A DNA stretch of 22,064 nt, from assembly GCA_964498065.1 (NCBI GenBank), contig CAZCFZ010000061.1:1-22064 (forward strand), written 5' to 3'. Shown piece by piece: positions 15,250-22,064 of this stretch. The notes under the pieces are model-generated. The model saw nothing but the letters and a program-made list of their open reading frames with translations. It had not been told where the DNA came from and did not search any database. The translations under genes were made by a program, and so were the position numbers. Source of the DNA: FEN-1297 sp964498065 (lineage in GTDB: Bacteria; Bacteroidota; Ignavibacteria; Ignavibacteriales; Ignavibacteriaceae). How positions within the stretch are numbered: position 1 is the stretch's first letter; each line of letters starts with the position of its first letter.

Positions 15250-15738
15250 ATGCGATCTAGAAATTCTCAAAAGCGGAACGACAGACTTATTAAAGATAGA
15301 AGAAAAGATACTTATAAAAACATTTCTGCTTTACCGGAAAATGCTGTGTGTAAAAGCTGCGGAGCGACTTTTTCAAATGGACACTGGACATGGAAAGAGA
15401 AAGAGAAACATTTTTATGAAACAATTTGTCCGGCATGCAAACGTACAGAAGATAATTATCCGGCCGGATTTATTGAGATCAAAGGTAAATTCTATTATGA
15501 ACATTCCGACGAGATCTCTAATCTTATTAAAAATACCGAGAAACTCGAAAAAAATGAAAGGCCGCTGGAAAGGATTATGACTATCAAAATAGAGATAGGT
15601 CGCATAATAGTAACAACTACCGGAATTCACATTGCTAGAAGAATTGGAGAAGCATTAAAAAGAGCTTACCAGGGACTTTTTTCATTTCAATACGGCGAAG
15701 GAGAAAAAAGCATTAGAGTAGTTTGGGAAAGACAATAA
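15250..15738 (+). CDS. BCAM0308-like zinc-ribbon protein
   Basis: This 162-residue protein resembles the BCAM0308 family of uncharacterised bacterial proteins, which has an NMD3-like treble of short motifs. It opens with a very basic tail (RSRNSQKRNDRLIKDRRKDTY), then two CxxC knuckles at Cys34/37 and Cys60/63 that should hold one zinc. The C-terminal half has an alternating strand/helix pattern (TIKIEIGRIIVTTTGIHIARRIGEALKRAYQGLFSFQYGEGEKSIRVVWE) that could be a nucleic-acid-binding domain. The function is not established. An excellent AAAGGAGG lies 5 nt before the ATG, stronger than most starts in this window, which implies efficient translation. No obvious operon partner is present. Confidence 0.7.
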   Translation: MRSRNSQKRNDRLIKDRRKDTYKNISALPENAVCKSCGATFSNGHWTWKEKEKHFYETICPACKRTEDNYPAGFIEIKGKFYYEHSDEISNLIKNTEKLEKNERPLERIMTIKIEIGRIIVTTTGIHIARRIGEALKRAYQGLFSFQYGEGEKSIRVVWERQ

Positions 15739-16262
15739 TTTCTTGGAGAAATTTTCAGCACGAATTAATTTTTTATAATTTATAAAATAATAGTTAATTA
15801 TTAATTCCGTTGTTCGAAGTAGATTTCATAGCTTGTAAAATGTTAAAGCTATTGAAATATGCTTAGTTGCTTTTATTAAGAGGTTTTTCCCGAAAGCACT
15901 TAGTGCTAATTTGTAAACTAAGTGTCTTGGTGGTTAATATAGAAAATTTAGGTAAAATTAAATGATTATTTACCACCAAGACACAAAGGGCACAAAAAAT
16001 TGCTAATCCCTTTTGTTTTTTGATTAGCCACAATTAATGAAGAGATAATACTTTTATTACTTATTTAATTATGTGCAATAAAATGTAAAAATATTTAGCA
16101 GTGACCAATACCAATTAAAATTATAAAAGAAAAATCAATCCGTAATTTCATAACAGTCATCATCTCATAATTCCGGCCATCATAATCTTATTTTTTCATA
16201 TTAAAAGAAAATTATATTTAAATCGTCCGTAAATAATTAAATTAATAAACGATGGTGATGCT
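15739..16262. other. Intergenic region with dispersed-type repeat
   Basis: This 524-bp gap separates two plus-strand genes. It holds the inverted-repeat element at 15895-15990. The remainder (15739-15890 and 16030-16262) is AT-rich and shows no convincing reading frame or RNA gene. The promoter of the HEAT-repeat gene presumably lies in the last 100 bp. Confidence 0.5.
15895..15990. repeat. Inverted-repeat element with the TGTCTTGGTGGT/ACCACCAAGACA core
   Basis: GTGTCTTGGTGGT (15922-15934) is perfectly inverted as ACCACCAAGACAC (15972-15984), with a 37-nt loop. A small palindrome AGCACT-T-AGTGCT lies at its left (15895-15907), and the right arm continues into AAAGGGCACAAA. This wording (genes of the form CACCAAGACACAAAG) is familiar to me as an intergenic dispersed repeat in several bacterial genomes. 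It is non-coding here. Confidence 0.6.
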
Positions 16263-16682
16263 ATGAAAAAGCAACAATTATTATTAGCTGTTGTTCTTTT
16301 CACGTTTATTGTTTCGGCGGTTTCATTTTCAAAAGGGAGTAAATCAACTCAATCAAATTCATCATACAATACTATTGAAGCAAATTATATGGAAGGGTTG
16401 AAGTCGGATAATTTAGGATTACGAATGAGTTGCGCATATTTCCTAGGAGAGTTAAGATCTTCTAATGCAGTAATTCCTTTAATGAAAATACTAAATACTG
16501 AAAAGCATGAAGGATTAAGAATTATCGCAGCTTGGTCGTTGATTAAAATTGGAGATCCCAGAGGTATTTACCTGGTTAAAAGCCAAAGTGAAACTTGCGA
16601 AGACTGCTCTGTCCAATCAATGTGTGCTTATTTTTATTACCACTATGTCCTTTCATCCGAAGGAAAGCTCAGCTTGGATTGA
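16263..16682 (+). CDS. Secreted HEAT-repeat protein
   Basis: This 139-residue protein starts with a clear signal peptide: KKQQ, then the hydrophobic LLLAVVLFTFIVSAVSF, with likely cleavage near residues 21-25. The mature part has two HEAT/PBS-lyase-like repeats (MSCAYFLGELRSSNAVIPLMKIL and LRIIAAWSLIKIGDPRGIYLVK), in which paired helices stack as a protein-binding surface. The C-terminal third has four Cys residues (two in CEDC, one in SMCAYF, plus one at residue 59 upstream) that could form disulfides. No enzymatic motif is present. It is a small periplasmic or surface scaffold of unknown partner. It is transcribed alone and ends about 50 bp before a strong hairpin. Confidence 0.75.
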   Translation: MKKQQLLLAVVLFTFIVSAVSFSKGSKSTQSNSSYNTIEANYMEGLKSDNLGLRMSCAYFLGELRSSNAVIPLMKILNTEKHEGLRIIAAWSLIKIGDPRGIYLVKSQSETCEDCSVQSMCAYFYYHYVLSSEGKLSLD

Positions 16683-16733
16683 TTAACCGGGAATTTATAC
16701 TTTCGGTCGGCAATTCATTTACAGAAAGAATTA

Positions 16734-16755
16734 AGAGCCGTTTTACAGCGGCTCT
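16734..16755. terminator. Bidirectional terminator hairpin
   Basis: AGAGCCG (16734-16740) and CGGCTCT (16749-16755) form a perfect 7-bp GC-rich stem with an 8-nt loop. It lies between the convergent HEAT-repeat and polysaccharide deacetylase genes, so it can end both transcripts. The U-run is weak on both sides: TTATTATTTTT begins 14 bp after the stem on the plus strand, and TTAATTCTTTC follows on the minus strand. Confidence 0.65.
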
Positions 16756-16819
16756 CTATGAGCTTGTTATTATTTTTAAAATTATACCTAAATGTGAAAG
16801 GTTAATTAAATTATAACAA

Positions 16820-18517
16820 TTAAGGTTTAAATGATTTGTTAATATCTCCGGCAACTATTCCTTTTATATTTTGAATTACACTCGTGCTTGTAAAGGTAAT
16901 AGGAACAGGTGAAGAAAATATCCAGTCAGGTTTATTAAAATACTTAACGGATCCTACAAATCTTTTTGCTATCATTGATGCATCCCTGCCGTCAATAATT
17001 CCGTCATTATTGACATCTGCAGCTTTTAATTGCAAACTATCTAGATATATTTTTTTTGAAGAGTACTTTAATGCCAGCAAAGCGTCGGTTGAATTTACCC
17101 CTCCCCAATTCCCAATCTTTTCAGCAGATAATGTATAATTGCCTGCCGTCAAATTCATAAATGAATAATTTCCGTCTGCATCGGTTACCGTATTTAAAGT
17201 GTCGCCATCTCTACTTAAAGATACGGTTACATTAGCCAACGGACTTTTCGCTGTATTATCATAGAAAACTTTACCTGATAGTTCAAACAAGTAAGCTGAG
17301 TTTTTGATTGTTACAATTCCTCCGTCGGGAATTATTTTAATTTCAGCTATTGTATTATTACTATCCTCCGATGTTGTTGCCTCATAAATTTGACTTCCTT
17401 GAGAAACCAGGACATTTTTCCATCCTGTCGGGACAATAATTTTAGCAGTTAGCGGGTAATTATAGATTGAATCATCCAAATTATCTGTAGGAATTATTTG
17501 AATTTTTGTCGAGTCGTTGGCTGCAACCGTATATGAAAAATTTTCTCTCTCTTTAATATATCTTACTACATCACCCAACGGAGCAATCCAGATATAATTG
17601 CTATCCGATTTTTGTTTTATCCACTGACATAATTCCGTTAACCATTCTGTAGATACCGGATAATACAGACCTAAACCGGAATCAGCAACTATTTGATAAA
17701 ACGGCAATACTTCGTGTGCAAGAAAAACTGTCCATTTACCATTTGCTATCGTTTGAGTCTGCAGAATATTTGTGTACATATTAAATTCATCCTGATCATC
17801 ACTCGGTGAATTTCTTGGCTGATCAAACTGAATATCAGATGAACCCAAAGTGTATAAGTCCATGCCGGAAATATTAGGACTGTTAACGTAACTACCGCAT
17901 GATCTGGCAGCTTCAAAATATTTTTGCGCAACATCTTCTACATTCTGGTTAAAGGTACAATACGGATATGCCATAGTAATACATTTTTGTCCGGGAATTT
18001 TTTGTTCAATTGTTTTTTTAGATTGATACAATTCATAGGTTATTGTTCCCGGGGTAGTTTCGTCGCCAATAGGAAGAGTTGTTAAATCAGGATGTGTTAC
18101 GGTATGATCTCCAATTTCATTTCCTTCTTCCGCTAGCTGTCTAAATTCAGACCATAAACCATATCTCCAAATTGTAGGAAGACTATCACTTAATGCTGAC
18201 GATATAACATAATATGTTGCATGAAATCCGAAACTATTCATTATGGGGCGGACATAATCATACTGTGATTGCAAACCGTCATCAAAAGTAAATGAAAAAG
18301 CAGCTTTCTTACCATCTTCCCATCTTTCAATATTAACTTGCCCGATTGATGAAAAAGACGGCTGTATCTTTTGTATCTCTTTATGATTAGTAAAATTGTT
18401 TTTATTCTGAGGATATGAAATGCTAAAATAAATTTGAAAAATAATTATTAATACAAATATTATCTTGCTTTTAACTCTGTTAATTCTCGATTTAAAAAAA
18501 CCAAATAATTCGTTCAT
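16820..18517 (-). CDS. Secreted polysaccharide deacetylase with carboxypeptidase-like and dockerin-like tail
   Basis: This 565-residue exported protein starts with a basic stretch and a hydrophobic signal segment (KIIFVLIIIFQIYFSISY). The NodB-type deacetylase domain (about 63-330) shows motif 1 SFTFDDG with Asp79/Asp80, motif 2 DHTVTH with His138/His142, a motif-3-like AYPYC and a final FLAHEV. The metal triad Asp-His-His is intact, so it probably removes N- or O-acetyl groups from an extracellular polysaccharide. A beta-rich linker is followed by a carboxypeptidase-regulatory-like Ig domain (GKVFYDNTAKSPLANVTVSL...DADGNYSFMNLTAGNYTLSA). A dockerin-like tail follows, with one clear Ca-binding loop DVNNDGIIDGRDA. 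No cohesin is seen, so the tail may serve secretion or surface attachment. The gene stands alone between a terminator hairpin and a 283-bp AT-rich gap. Confidence 0.88.
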   Translation of the reverse strand: MNELFGFFKSRINRVKSKIIFVLIIIFQIYFSISYPQNKNNFTNHKEIQKIQPSFSSIGQVNIERWEDGKKAAFSFTFDDGLQSQYDYVRPIMNSFGFHATYYVISSALSDSLPTIWRYGLWSEFRQLAEEGNEIGDHTVTHPDLTTLPIGDETTPGTITYELYQSKKTIEQKIPGQKCITMAYPYCTFNQNVEDVAQKYFEAARSCGSYVNSPNISGMDLYTLGSSDIQFDQPRNSPSDDQDEFNMYTNILQTQTIANGKWTVFLAHEVLPFYQIVADSGLGLYYPVSTEWLTELCQWIKQKSDSNYIWIAPLGDVVRYIKERENFSYTVAANDSTKIQIIPTDNLDDSIYNYPLTAKIIVPTGWKNVLVSQGSQIYEATTSEDSNNTIAEIKIIPDGGIVTIKNSAYLFELSGKVFYDNTAKSPLANVTVSLSRDGDTLNTVTDADGNYSFMNLTAGNYTLSAEKIGNWGGVNSTDALLALKYSSKKIYLDSLQLKAADVNNDGIIDGRDASMIAKRFVGSVKYFNKPDWIFSSPVPITFTSTSVIQNIKGIVAGDINKSFKP

Positions 18518-18589
18518 TTATTTCTTAATTTGACCGATTTCACTATTCATTATTTGAGCTATTTTGAGAAGGCAAATATTAAATTGATA

Positions 18590-18597
18590 CAAATATA
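18590..18597 (-). promoter_or_regulatory. Possible Bacteroidota-type -7 box (TATATTTG)
   Basis: TATATTTG on the minus strand matches the TAnnTTTG -7 element known for Bacteroidetes housekeeping promoters. It lies 73 bp before the deacetylase start codon. I see no good TTTG -33 element at the right distance, and in AT-rich DNA the match could be chance. Confidence 0.2.
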
Positions 18598-18800
18598 TTA
18601 TTAAATATTTGGGCAGAACTTATTTTATTGATTAAAATTTAAAACATTAAATTAAATCAAAATAACCCAATTCATCATATATTCAAATACTAAGCCAAAA
18701 TGTTTTGTACCAGGTTTATTTATGAAAACAAAAGAAAGAATTTTTACTTCAAAGGATTTTTAACAAAAGATGTGTCTGCTCAAAAAAGATTTAGAATAAA

Positions 18801-19268
18801 CTAAAAGCCGTAGAAGAAATATTTAATCTTTTGAGAAACAATTAAAGACATTTTATCGCCGCGTGAAGTTGAATAAGGCTGAATCCCTAAGTAGAGAAAA
18901 ACTTTTTCACTTTCGGATAGGATAAATTTTTCAATTAATTTTAAGGAATATCCATGGGAGCTTATTCCAACAGTTTCAATTTGTTCTTGAGTCAGCCAGG
19001 CAATATCTCCCGGCTCCGTACCAAGTAAAGCCGAATCTATAAATACTATTGCCTTGGCTTCACTCATAAGTATTTGCTGAAGGTAGTTTTCCGGGTTGGT
19101 ACCTGCATTAATAATTTGTGAATGTGTATATTCTGTCATATCTTTCAAATACTTAACAAAAAATAAGCCTGCTGCATCATCTGTTTTGTATGAATTTCCC
19201 ATGCCTACAAACATAATTTCTTCGGGCTGGAAAGCAGAAAGTTTATTTCTTAAATCTTTTAAAGTCAT
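18801..19268 (-). CDS. Hydrogenase maturation protease-like protein (HycI/HybD family)
   Basis: This 155-residue protein looks like peptidase family M52, which trims the C-terminus of the [NiFe]-hydrogenase large subunit after nickel insertion. Matching landmarks are VGMGNSYKTDDAAG (usual form GxGN...DEG), NAGTNPE, VFIDSALLGTEPGDI and SSHGYSLKLIEKFI, then a GIQPYS strand. The three nickel-contacting residues of HybD would correspond to Asp31, Asp78 and His105; Asp replaces Glu in the first. No hydrogenase subunit or Hyp gene is in this window. It is therefore an orphan whose substrate may be encoded elsewhere. The first residues before the Rossmann-like strand are a short extension. The ATG at 19268 is the natural start. 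Confidence 0.75.
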   Translation of the reverse strand: MTLKDLRNKLSAFQPEEIMFVGMGNSYKTDDAAGLFFVKYLKDMTEYTHSQIINAGTNPENYLQQILMSEAKAIVFIDSALLGTEPGDIAWLTQEQIETVGISSHGYSLKLIEKFILSESEKVFLYLGIQPYSTSRGDKMSLIVSQKIKYFFYGF

Positions 19269-19572
19269 ATTATTATTTTACTATATGGATCTGTTATGCC
19301 TATTCTTAACTTAATCACAAATTGGGTTCATTTTAAATAATTTATTCCTATTTCATGCATTCCGATCTATTAAATATGCAATTTATCCTAATTATTAAAA
19401 AGGTATCAATAAAAAGCTATTAAAAATAACAAAAAAGTTCAATAAAGATATAATTAGATTAAGCACATTTTTAAAGTCATAATATTTTTAATGGTTTTAT
19501 AATTTGTTAAGTAAAATTAATTGTTGTCATTTTTTATGATATTAATTTATTTTTACAAAAAGAATAATTTTT
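19269..19572. other. AT-rich gap without recognisable features
   Basis: This stretch of about 300 bp upstream of the protease-like gene and before the gene remnant has no reading frame, RNA gene or strong hairpin that I can support. It should contain the minus-strand promoter of the protease-like gene. Confidence 0.5.
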
Positions 19573-19801
19573 ATGGCAGCAATTTGGGATACTTCCCAAA
19601 TTAATAAAGTCAGCAAGTCTATAGGTAAAGTATTAAAGGTAAGCAAAAAATTTTATTTTGAGCCCTTGCGTTAGAATTACAAGAATTCCAACGAGATGCA
19701 GAAATTTTGAAAGCTTCGAAGAAAATCTTTACCAGGATTCAAGAATGGCAGTCAGTTATTTAAAAGGTGATCAAAGTGGAGGCTTTTCAGTTGCCGTATA
19801 A
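19573..19801 (+). pseudogene. Possible frameshifted small gene remnant
   Basis: Three consecutive stretches in different frames read like one small, helix-rich protein. From the ATG at 19573: 33 codons (MAAIWDTSQINKVSKSIGKV...), stopped by TAG at 19672. A second frame from about 19662 gives ALALELQEFQRDAEILKASK. A third gives FEENLYQDSRMAVSYLKGD, ending at TAA 19799-19801. Joined by two frameshifts they would make a protein of about 75 residues. I do not recognise the family. The frame change could be real decay or assembly error. It is also possible that the region is simply non-coding. Confidence 0.35.
19581..19602. repeat. Short perfect hairpin (9-bp arms, 4-nt loop)
   Basis: AATTTGGGA (19581-19589) and TCCCAAATT (19594-19602) form a perfect stem around TACT. 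It sits inside the first codons of the possible gene remnant, about 245 bp before the GH3 start codon. It could be an operator or RNA hairpin; no T-run follows. Confidence 0.5.
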
Positions 19802-19845
19802 AATTTTGCAGCTAATAATCATGAATTCAACTAAAATTACAAATT

Positions 19846-21696
19846 ATGAAATCTTTTTATAAAAAATTAATTGCTCCTATTGTTATTGTATTTGCTATTA
19901 CAATAGTAGGTTTTATTACAGATCATTCTAATCATTTAAATTCAAAGTTCTCTAATCCCGTTATCGAAAATGAGGTTGATTCTTTATTATCTCTAATGAC
20001 TCTCCAAGAAAAAATCGGTCAAATGACGCAGGTCGACATTCATGCAATAAAAAATCCCAAAGACATAACAAAATATTCACTAGGCTCAATACTCTGCGGC
20101 GGCGATTCGGAAATTAAAGATGTATCAGCAGCCGGATGGGCAAATTATTACGACGCTCTTCAAACATATGCCTTAAAATCGAGATTGAAAATACCGATTA
20201 TTTTTGGAACTGATGCTGTCCATGGCCATAATAATGTATTAGGAGCTGTAATATTCCCGCATAATATAGGAATGGGTTGTACAAGAGATCCTAAGTTAGT
20301 TGAAGAAGAAGGCCAAGTAACAGCCGAAGAGATAACCGGAACCGGAATGAACTGGGACTTTGCCCCATGCGTTGCAGTAGCAAGAAACGAAAGATGGGGA
20401 AGAACATACGAAAGTTATGGAGAAACCCCGCAGCTGGTTTCTGAAATGGGAAGTGCTTTTATAAAAGGGCTCCAAGGAGCAAAATTTAATTCTCATTTAT
20501 CTATAATAGCATGTGCCAAACATTATGTAGGTGACGGCGGAACTGAAAACGGTAAGGATCAGGGTAATACCGAATGTGATGAAGCAACACTAAGGAAAAT
20601 TCATTTACCCGGATATACTGCTGCGATAAAAGCAGGTGTAAAAACAATTATGGTTTCATACAGCAGCTGGAACGGTGTTAAGATGCATGAAAATAAGTAC
20701 TTATTAACTGATGTATTAAAAAAAGAACTCGGATTTAAAGGCTTCTTAGTTTCGGATTGGGCGGCAATTGATCAATTGGGGAAAGATTATAAAAGTGATA
20801 TTGAAAAATCTATTAATGCCGGACTTGATATGATTATGATTCCAAATGGTCCGGGTAAAAATAATAATTATGTTGAATTTATTAATGATTTAAAAGATTT
20901 AGTTAACACTGGTGCTGTTCCTTTATCGAGGATAGATGATGCTGTAAAAAGGATATTAAGGGTTAAGTTAGAAATTGGTGTTTTTCAACATCCATATACA
21001 GATAAAGAATATACCCCAACGGTAGGATCAAAAGCTCACCGCGAAATTGCTCGGCAATGCGTTAGAGAATCAATAGTTCTTTTAAAGAATTCGGGAAACA
21101 TTTTACCCATATCTAAAAATATTAAACATATAGTTGTCGCCGGAAAAAGTGCCGACAATCTTGGCTATCAATGCGGAGGCTGGACTATAAGCTGGCAAGG
21201 TGACAGCGGAAATGTTACAACCGGGGGTACTACAATCTACAAAGCAATCAAGCAAGCTGTTTCTCCCGAAACAGAAGTTACCGTTTCTAAAGACGGTTCC
21301 AATGTTAAAAGCGCCGATGTTGCTATTGTATGTGTAGGAGAAAAACCATATGCGGAGGGGACCGGAGATAGAAAAAATTTAGCATTATCAAAAGAAGACA
21401 ACGCTGTTATTGAAAATTTCAAGTTAAAGAGAATCCCGGTTGTTGTTATTCTGATCTCCGGAAGACCGATGATTATAAATTCCGCTTTGAAAAAATCTAA
21501 TGCGTTTATTGCCGCATGGTTACCGGGTACCGAAGGTGAAGGAATTGCAGACGTTCTTTTCGGAGATTATAAACCTACCGGTAAGCTTTCACATTCATGG
21601 CCAAGGAGCATGAACCAAATTCCGATTAATGTGGGAGATAAGAATTACAATCCTTTATTTCCATATGATTTCGGCTTGACTTATCAAAGTAGATAG
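19846..21696 (+). CDS. Secreted GH3 beta-glucosidase / exo-glucanase
   Basis: This 616-residue glycoside hydrolase family 3 enzyme is exported, with a signal peptide at residues 7-24 (LIAPIVIVFAITIVGFI). The N-terminal TIM-barrel domain has the usual order: LTLQEKIGQMTQ-like opening, IFGTDAVHGHNN, NWDFAPCVAVARNERWGRTYESYGE, AKHYVGDGGT (Lys225/His226), and the nucleophile Asp304 in GFLVSDWAAID. The second alpha/beta domain provides the general acid/base, most likely Glu504 in GEKPYAEGTGD, then LISGRPM and AAWLPGTEGEGIADVLFGDYKPTGKL. The layout follows the barley ExoI type, and the C-terminal fibronectin-like domain of larger relatives is missing. It probably releases glucose from beta-glucan oligosaccharides in the periplasm or outside. 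The ATG at 19846 is the first in frame; no strong ribosome-binding site is visible. Confidence 0.93.
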   Translation: MKSFYKKLIAPIVIVFAITIVGFITDHSNHLNSKFSNPVIENEVDSLLSLMTLQEKIGQMTQVDIHAIKNPKDITKYSLGSILCGGDSEIKDVSAAGWANYYDALQTYALKSRLKIPIIFGTDAVHGHNNVLGAVIFPHNIGMGCTRDPKLVEEEGQVTAEEITGTGMNWDFAPCVAVARNERWGRTYESYGETPQLVSEMGSAFIKGLQGAKFNSHLSIIACAKHYVGDGGTENGKDQGNTECDEATLRKIHLPGYTAAIKAGVKTIMVSYSSWNGVKMHENKYLLTDVLKKELGFKGFLVSDWAAIDQLGKDYKSDIEKSINAGLDMIMIPNGPGKNNNYVEFINDLKDLVNTGAVPLSRIDDAVKRILRVKLEIGVFQHPYTDKEYTPTVGSKAHREIARQCVRESIVLLKNSGNILPISKNIKHIVVAGKSADNLGYQCGGWTISWQGDSGNVTTGGTTIYKAIKQAVSPETEVTVSKDGSNVKSADVAIVCVGEKPYAEGTGDRKNLALSKEDNAVIENFKLKRIPVVVILISGRPMIINSALKKSNAFIAAWLPGTEGEGIADVLFGDYKPTGKLSHSWPRSMNQIPINVGDKNYNPLFPYDFGLTYQSR

Positions 21697-22024
21697 AAAA
21701 CATTTTCTAAAGAAAAAAGGAGCGAATTTTTATGATGGTTATAATTATTTTAGAAGGAGAATTATAAAACTCTAAAATTACCAATTAATTATTCTTTTAA
21801 GTTTTAACTTCCAAATTTACAAATCATAATTAATTCTTAATAAATCATGAAAATCAGCGCTCTATTTTTCCGCCGATATACTGAAATGCAATAACAATCC
21901 GATCACATATAATATAGATTTAAATTGAACTACCTTAAAAAGGTCATGTTTTAAAATTTTATTACAGCTTATTTAATTATTTAATAATTTTTATATTTGT
22001 CGTAATATTTGAGCGGGGATTATT
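21697..22024. other. Intergenic region after the GH3 gene
   Basis: This 328-bp AT-rich gap has no GC-rich terminator hairpin; only a weak GAAAA/TTTTC pair follows the GH3 stop. An AAAAAAGGAG precedes an 11-codon frame (21733-21768), which I regard as too short to call. A possible Bacteroidota-type -7 box lies at 21992-21999, just before the next gene. Confidence 0.4.
21992..21999 (+). promoter_or_regulatory. Possible Bacteroidota-type -7 box (TATATTTG)
   Basis: TATATTTG fits the TAnnTTTG -7 consensus and stands 25 bp before the start codon of the last gene, a plausible distance. The -33 element is not evident, so the call rests on one short motif. Confidence 0.3.
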
Positions 22025-22064
22025 ATGAACTTTAAAAAATTCTATTTCGTACTGTTATTTTTCT
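22025..22064 (+). CDS. Start of an exported protein, truncated by the window edge
   Basis: Thirteen codons are visible from the ATG at 22025: MNFKKFYFVLLFF. A basic residue pair followed by a hydrophobic run is the beginning of a signal peptide or membrane anchor. GAGCGGGG lies 8 nt upstream and may serve as ribosome-binding site. Nothing can be said about the mature protein. Its position after the GH3 gene would fit another secreted carbohydrate-active or surface protein, but that is a guess. Confidence 0.5.
   Translation, partial: MNFKKFYFVLLFF

Noticed and set aside
19574..19589. A TGGCA sequence resembling a sigma54 -24 box upstream of the GH3 gene.
   Set aside because: The -12 element reads TGGGA instead of TTGCA, and the stretch coincides with the hairpin and possible coding remnant.
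21733..21768. An 11-codon frame (MMVIIILEGEL) with AAGGAG upstream, after the GH3 gene.
   Set aside because: Too short and low in complexity to support as a gene without conservation data.
1..22064. Search for tRNA, rRNA, CRISPR arrays, insertion sequences and prophage genes.
   Set aside because: No GTTCRANNC-type T-loop with cloverleaf, no regular spaced repeats, no transposase or integrase sequence was found.

Overview
The window is AT-rich, gene-dense bacterial DNA, mostly on the minus strand in its first 12.5 kb. The gene set suggests the Bacteroidota/Chlorobi group, most likely an Ignavibacteria-type organism. The evidence is a secreted protein with a dockerin-like C-terminal tail, a diphosphate-type phosphofructokinase, an NtrC-type two-component system beside a CheW-domain protein, a stand-alone glycogen-binding (CBM48) protein and weak Shine-Dalgarno use. 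This placement is an inference from gene content. A run of exactly 100 N inside the helicase gene shows a draft or metagenomic assembly.

Layout. (1) 1-4773, minus strand: a surface-polysaccharide cluster. In transcription order it holds a DegT-family sugar aminotransferase, a divergent YrdC-domain protein, a polyprenyl-phosphate sugar-phosphate transferase, a Gfo/Idh/MocA oxidoreductase and the start of a hexapeptide-repeat N-acetyltransferase. The aminotransferase, oxidoreductase and acetyltransferase fit the WbpE/WbpB/WbpD steps from UDP-GlcNAc-uronate to UDP-2,3-diacetamido-2,3-dideoxy-uronate. The sugar transferase would load the first sugar onto the lipid carrier. (2) 5212-9434, minus strand: a soluble four-PAS histidine kinase overlapping an NtrC-type sigma54 activator, followed by a small CheW-domain protein. 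The gap before the CheW gene holds a perfect 11-bp inverted repeat and a sigma54-like motif. (3) 9700-12473, minus strand: a YbhB/PEBP-family protein and a RecD2-type helicase interrupted by the gap, separated by an extragenic palindromic repeat. (4) 12684-14625: a PPi-type phosphofructokinase (plus), then a CBM48 protein and a two-cluster ferredoxin (minus). (5) 15250-16682, plus strand: a BCAM0308-like zinc-ribbon protein and a secreted HEAT-repeat protein, with inverted repeats between genes. (6) 16820-19268, minus strand: a secreted polysaccharide deacetylase with an accessory tail, and an orphan hydrogenase-maturation-protease-like protein. (7) 19573-22064, plus strand: a probable small frameshifted gene remnant, a GH3 beta-glucosidase and the start of another exported protein.

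How they fit together. Carbohydrate metabolism is the main theme: polysaccharide assembly, secreted polysaccharide modification and degradation, a glycogen-binding module and PPi-linked glycolysis. The two-component/CheW block lies directly upstream of the polysaccharide cluster on the same strand and could regulate it, but I found no sigma54 site in front of the cluster itself. No tRNA, rRNA, CRISPR array, insertion sequence or recognisable new multi-gene system was found. The best leads for something new are the YrdC-like protein coupled to the sugar transferase, the regulatory site in front of the CheW gene, and the unexplained inverted repeats and small reading frames in the longer gaps.
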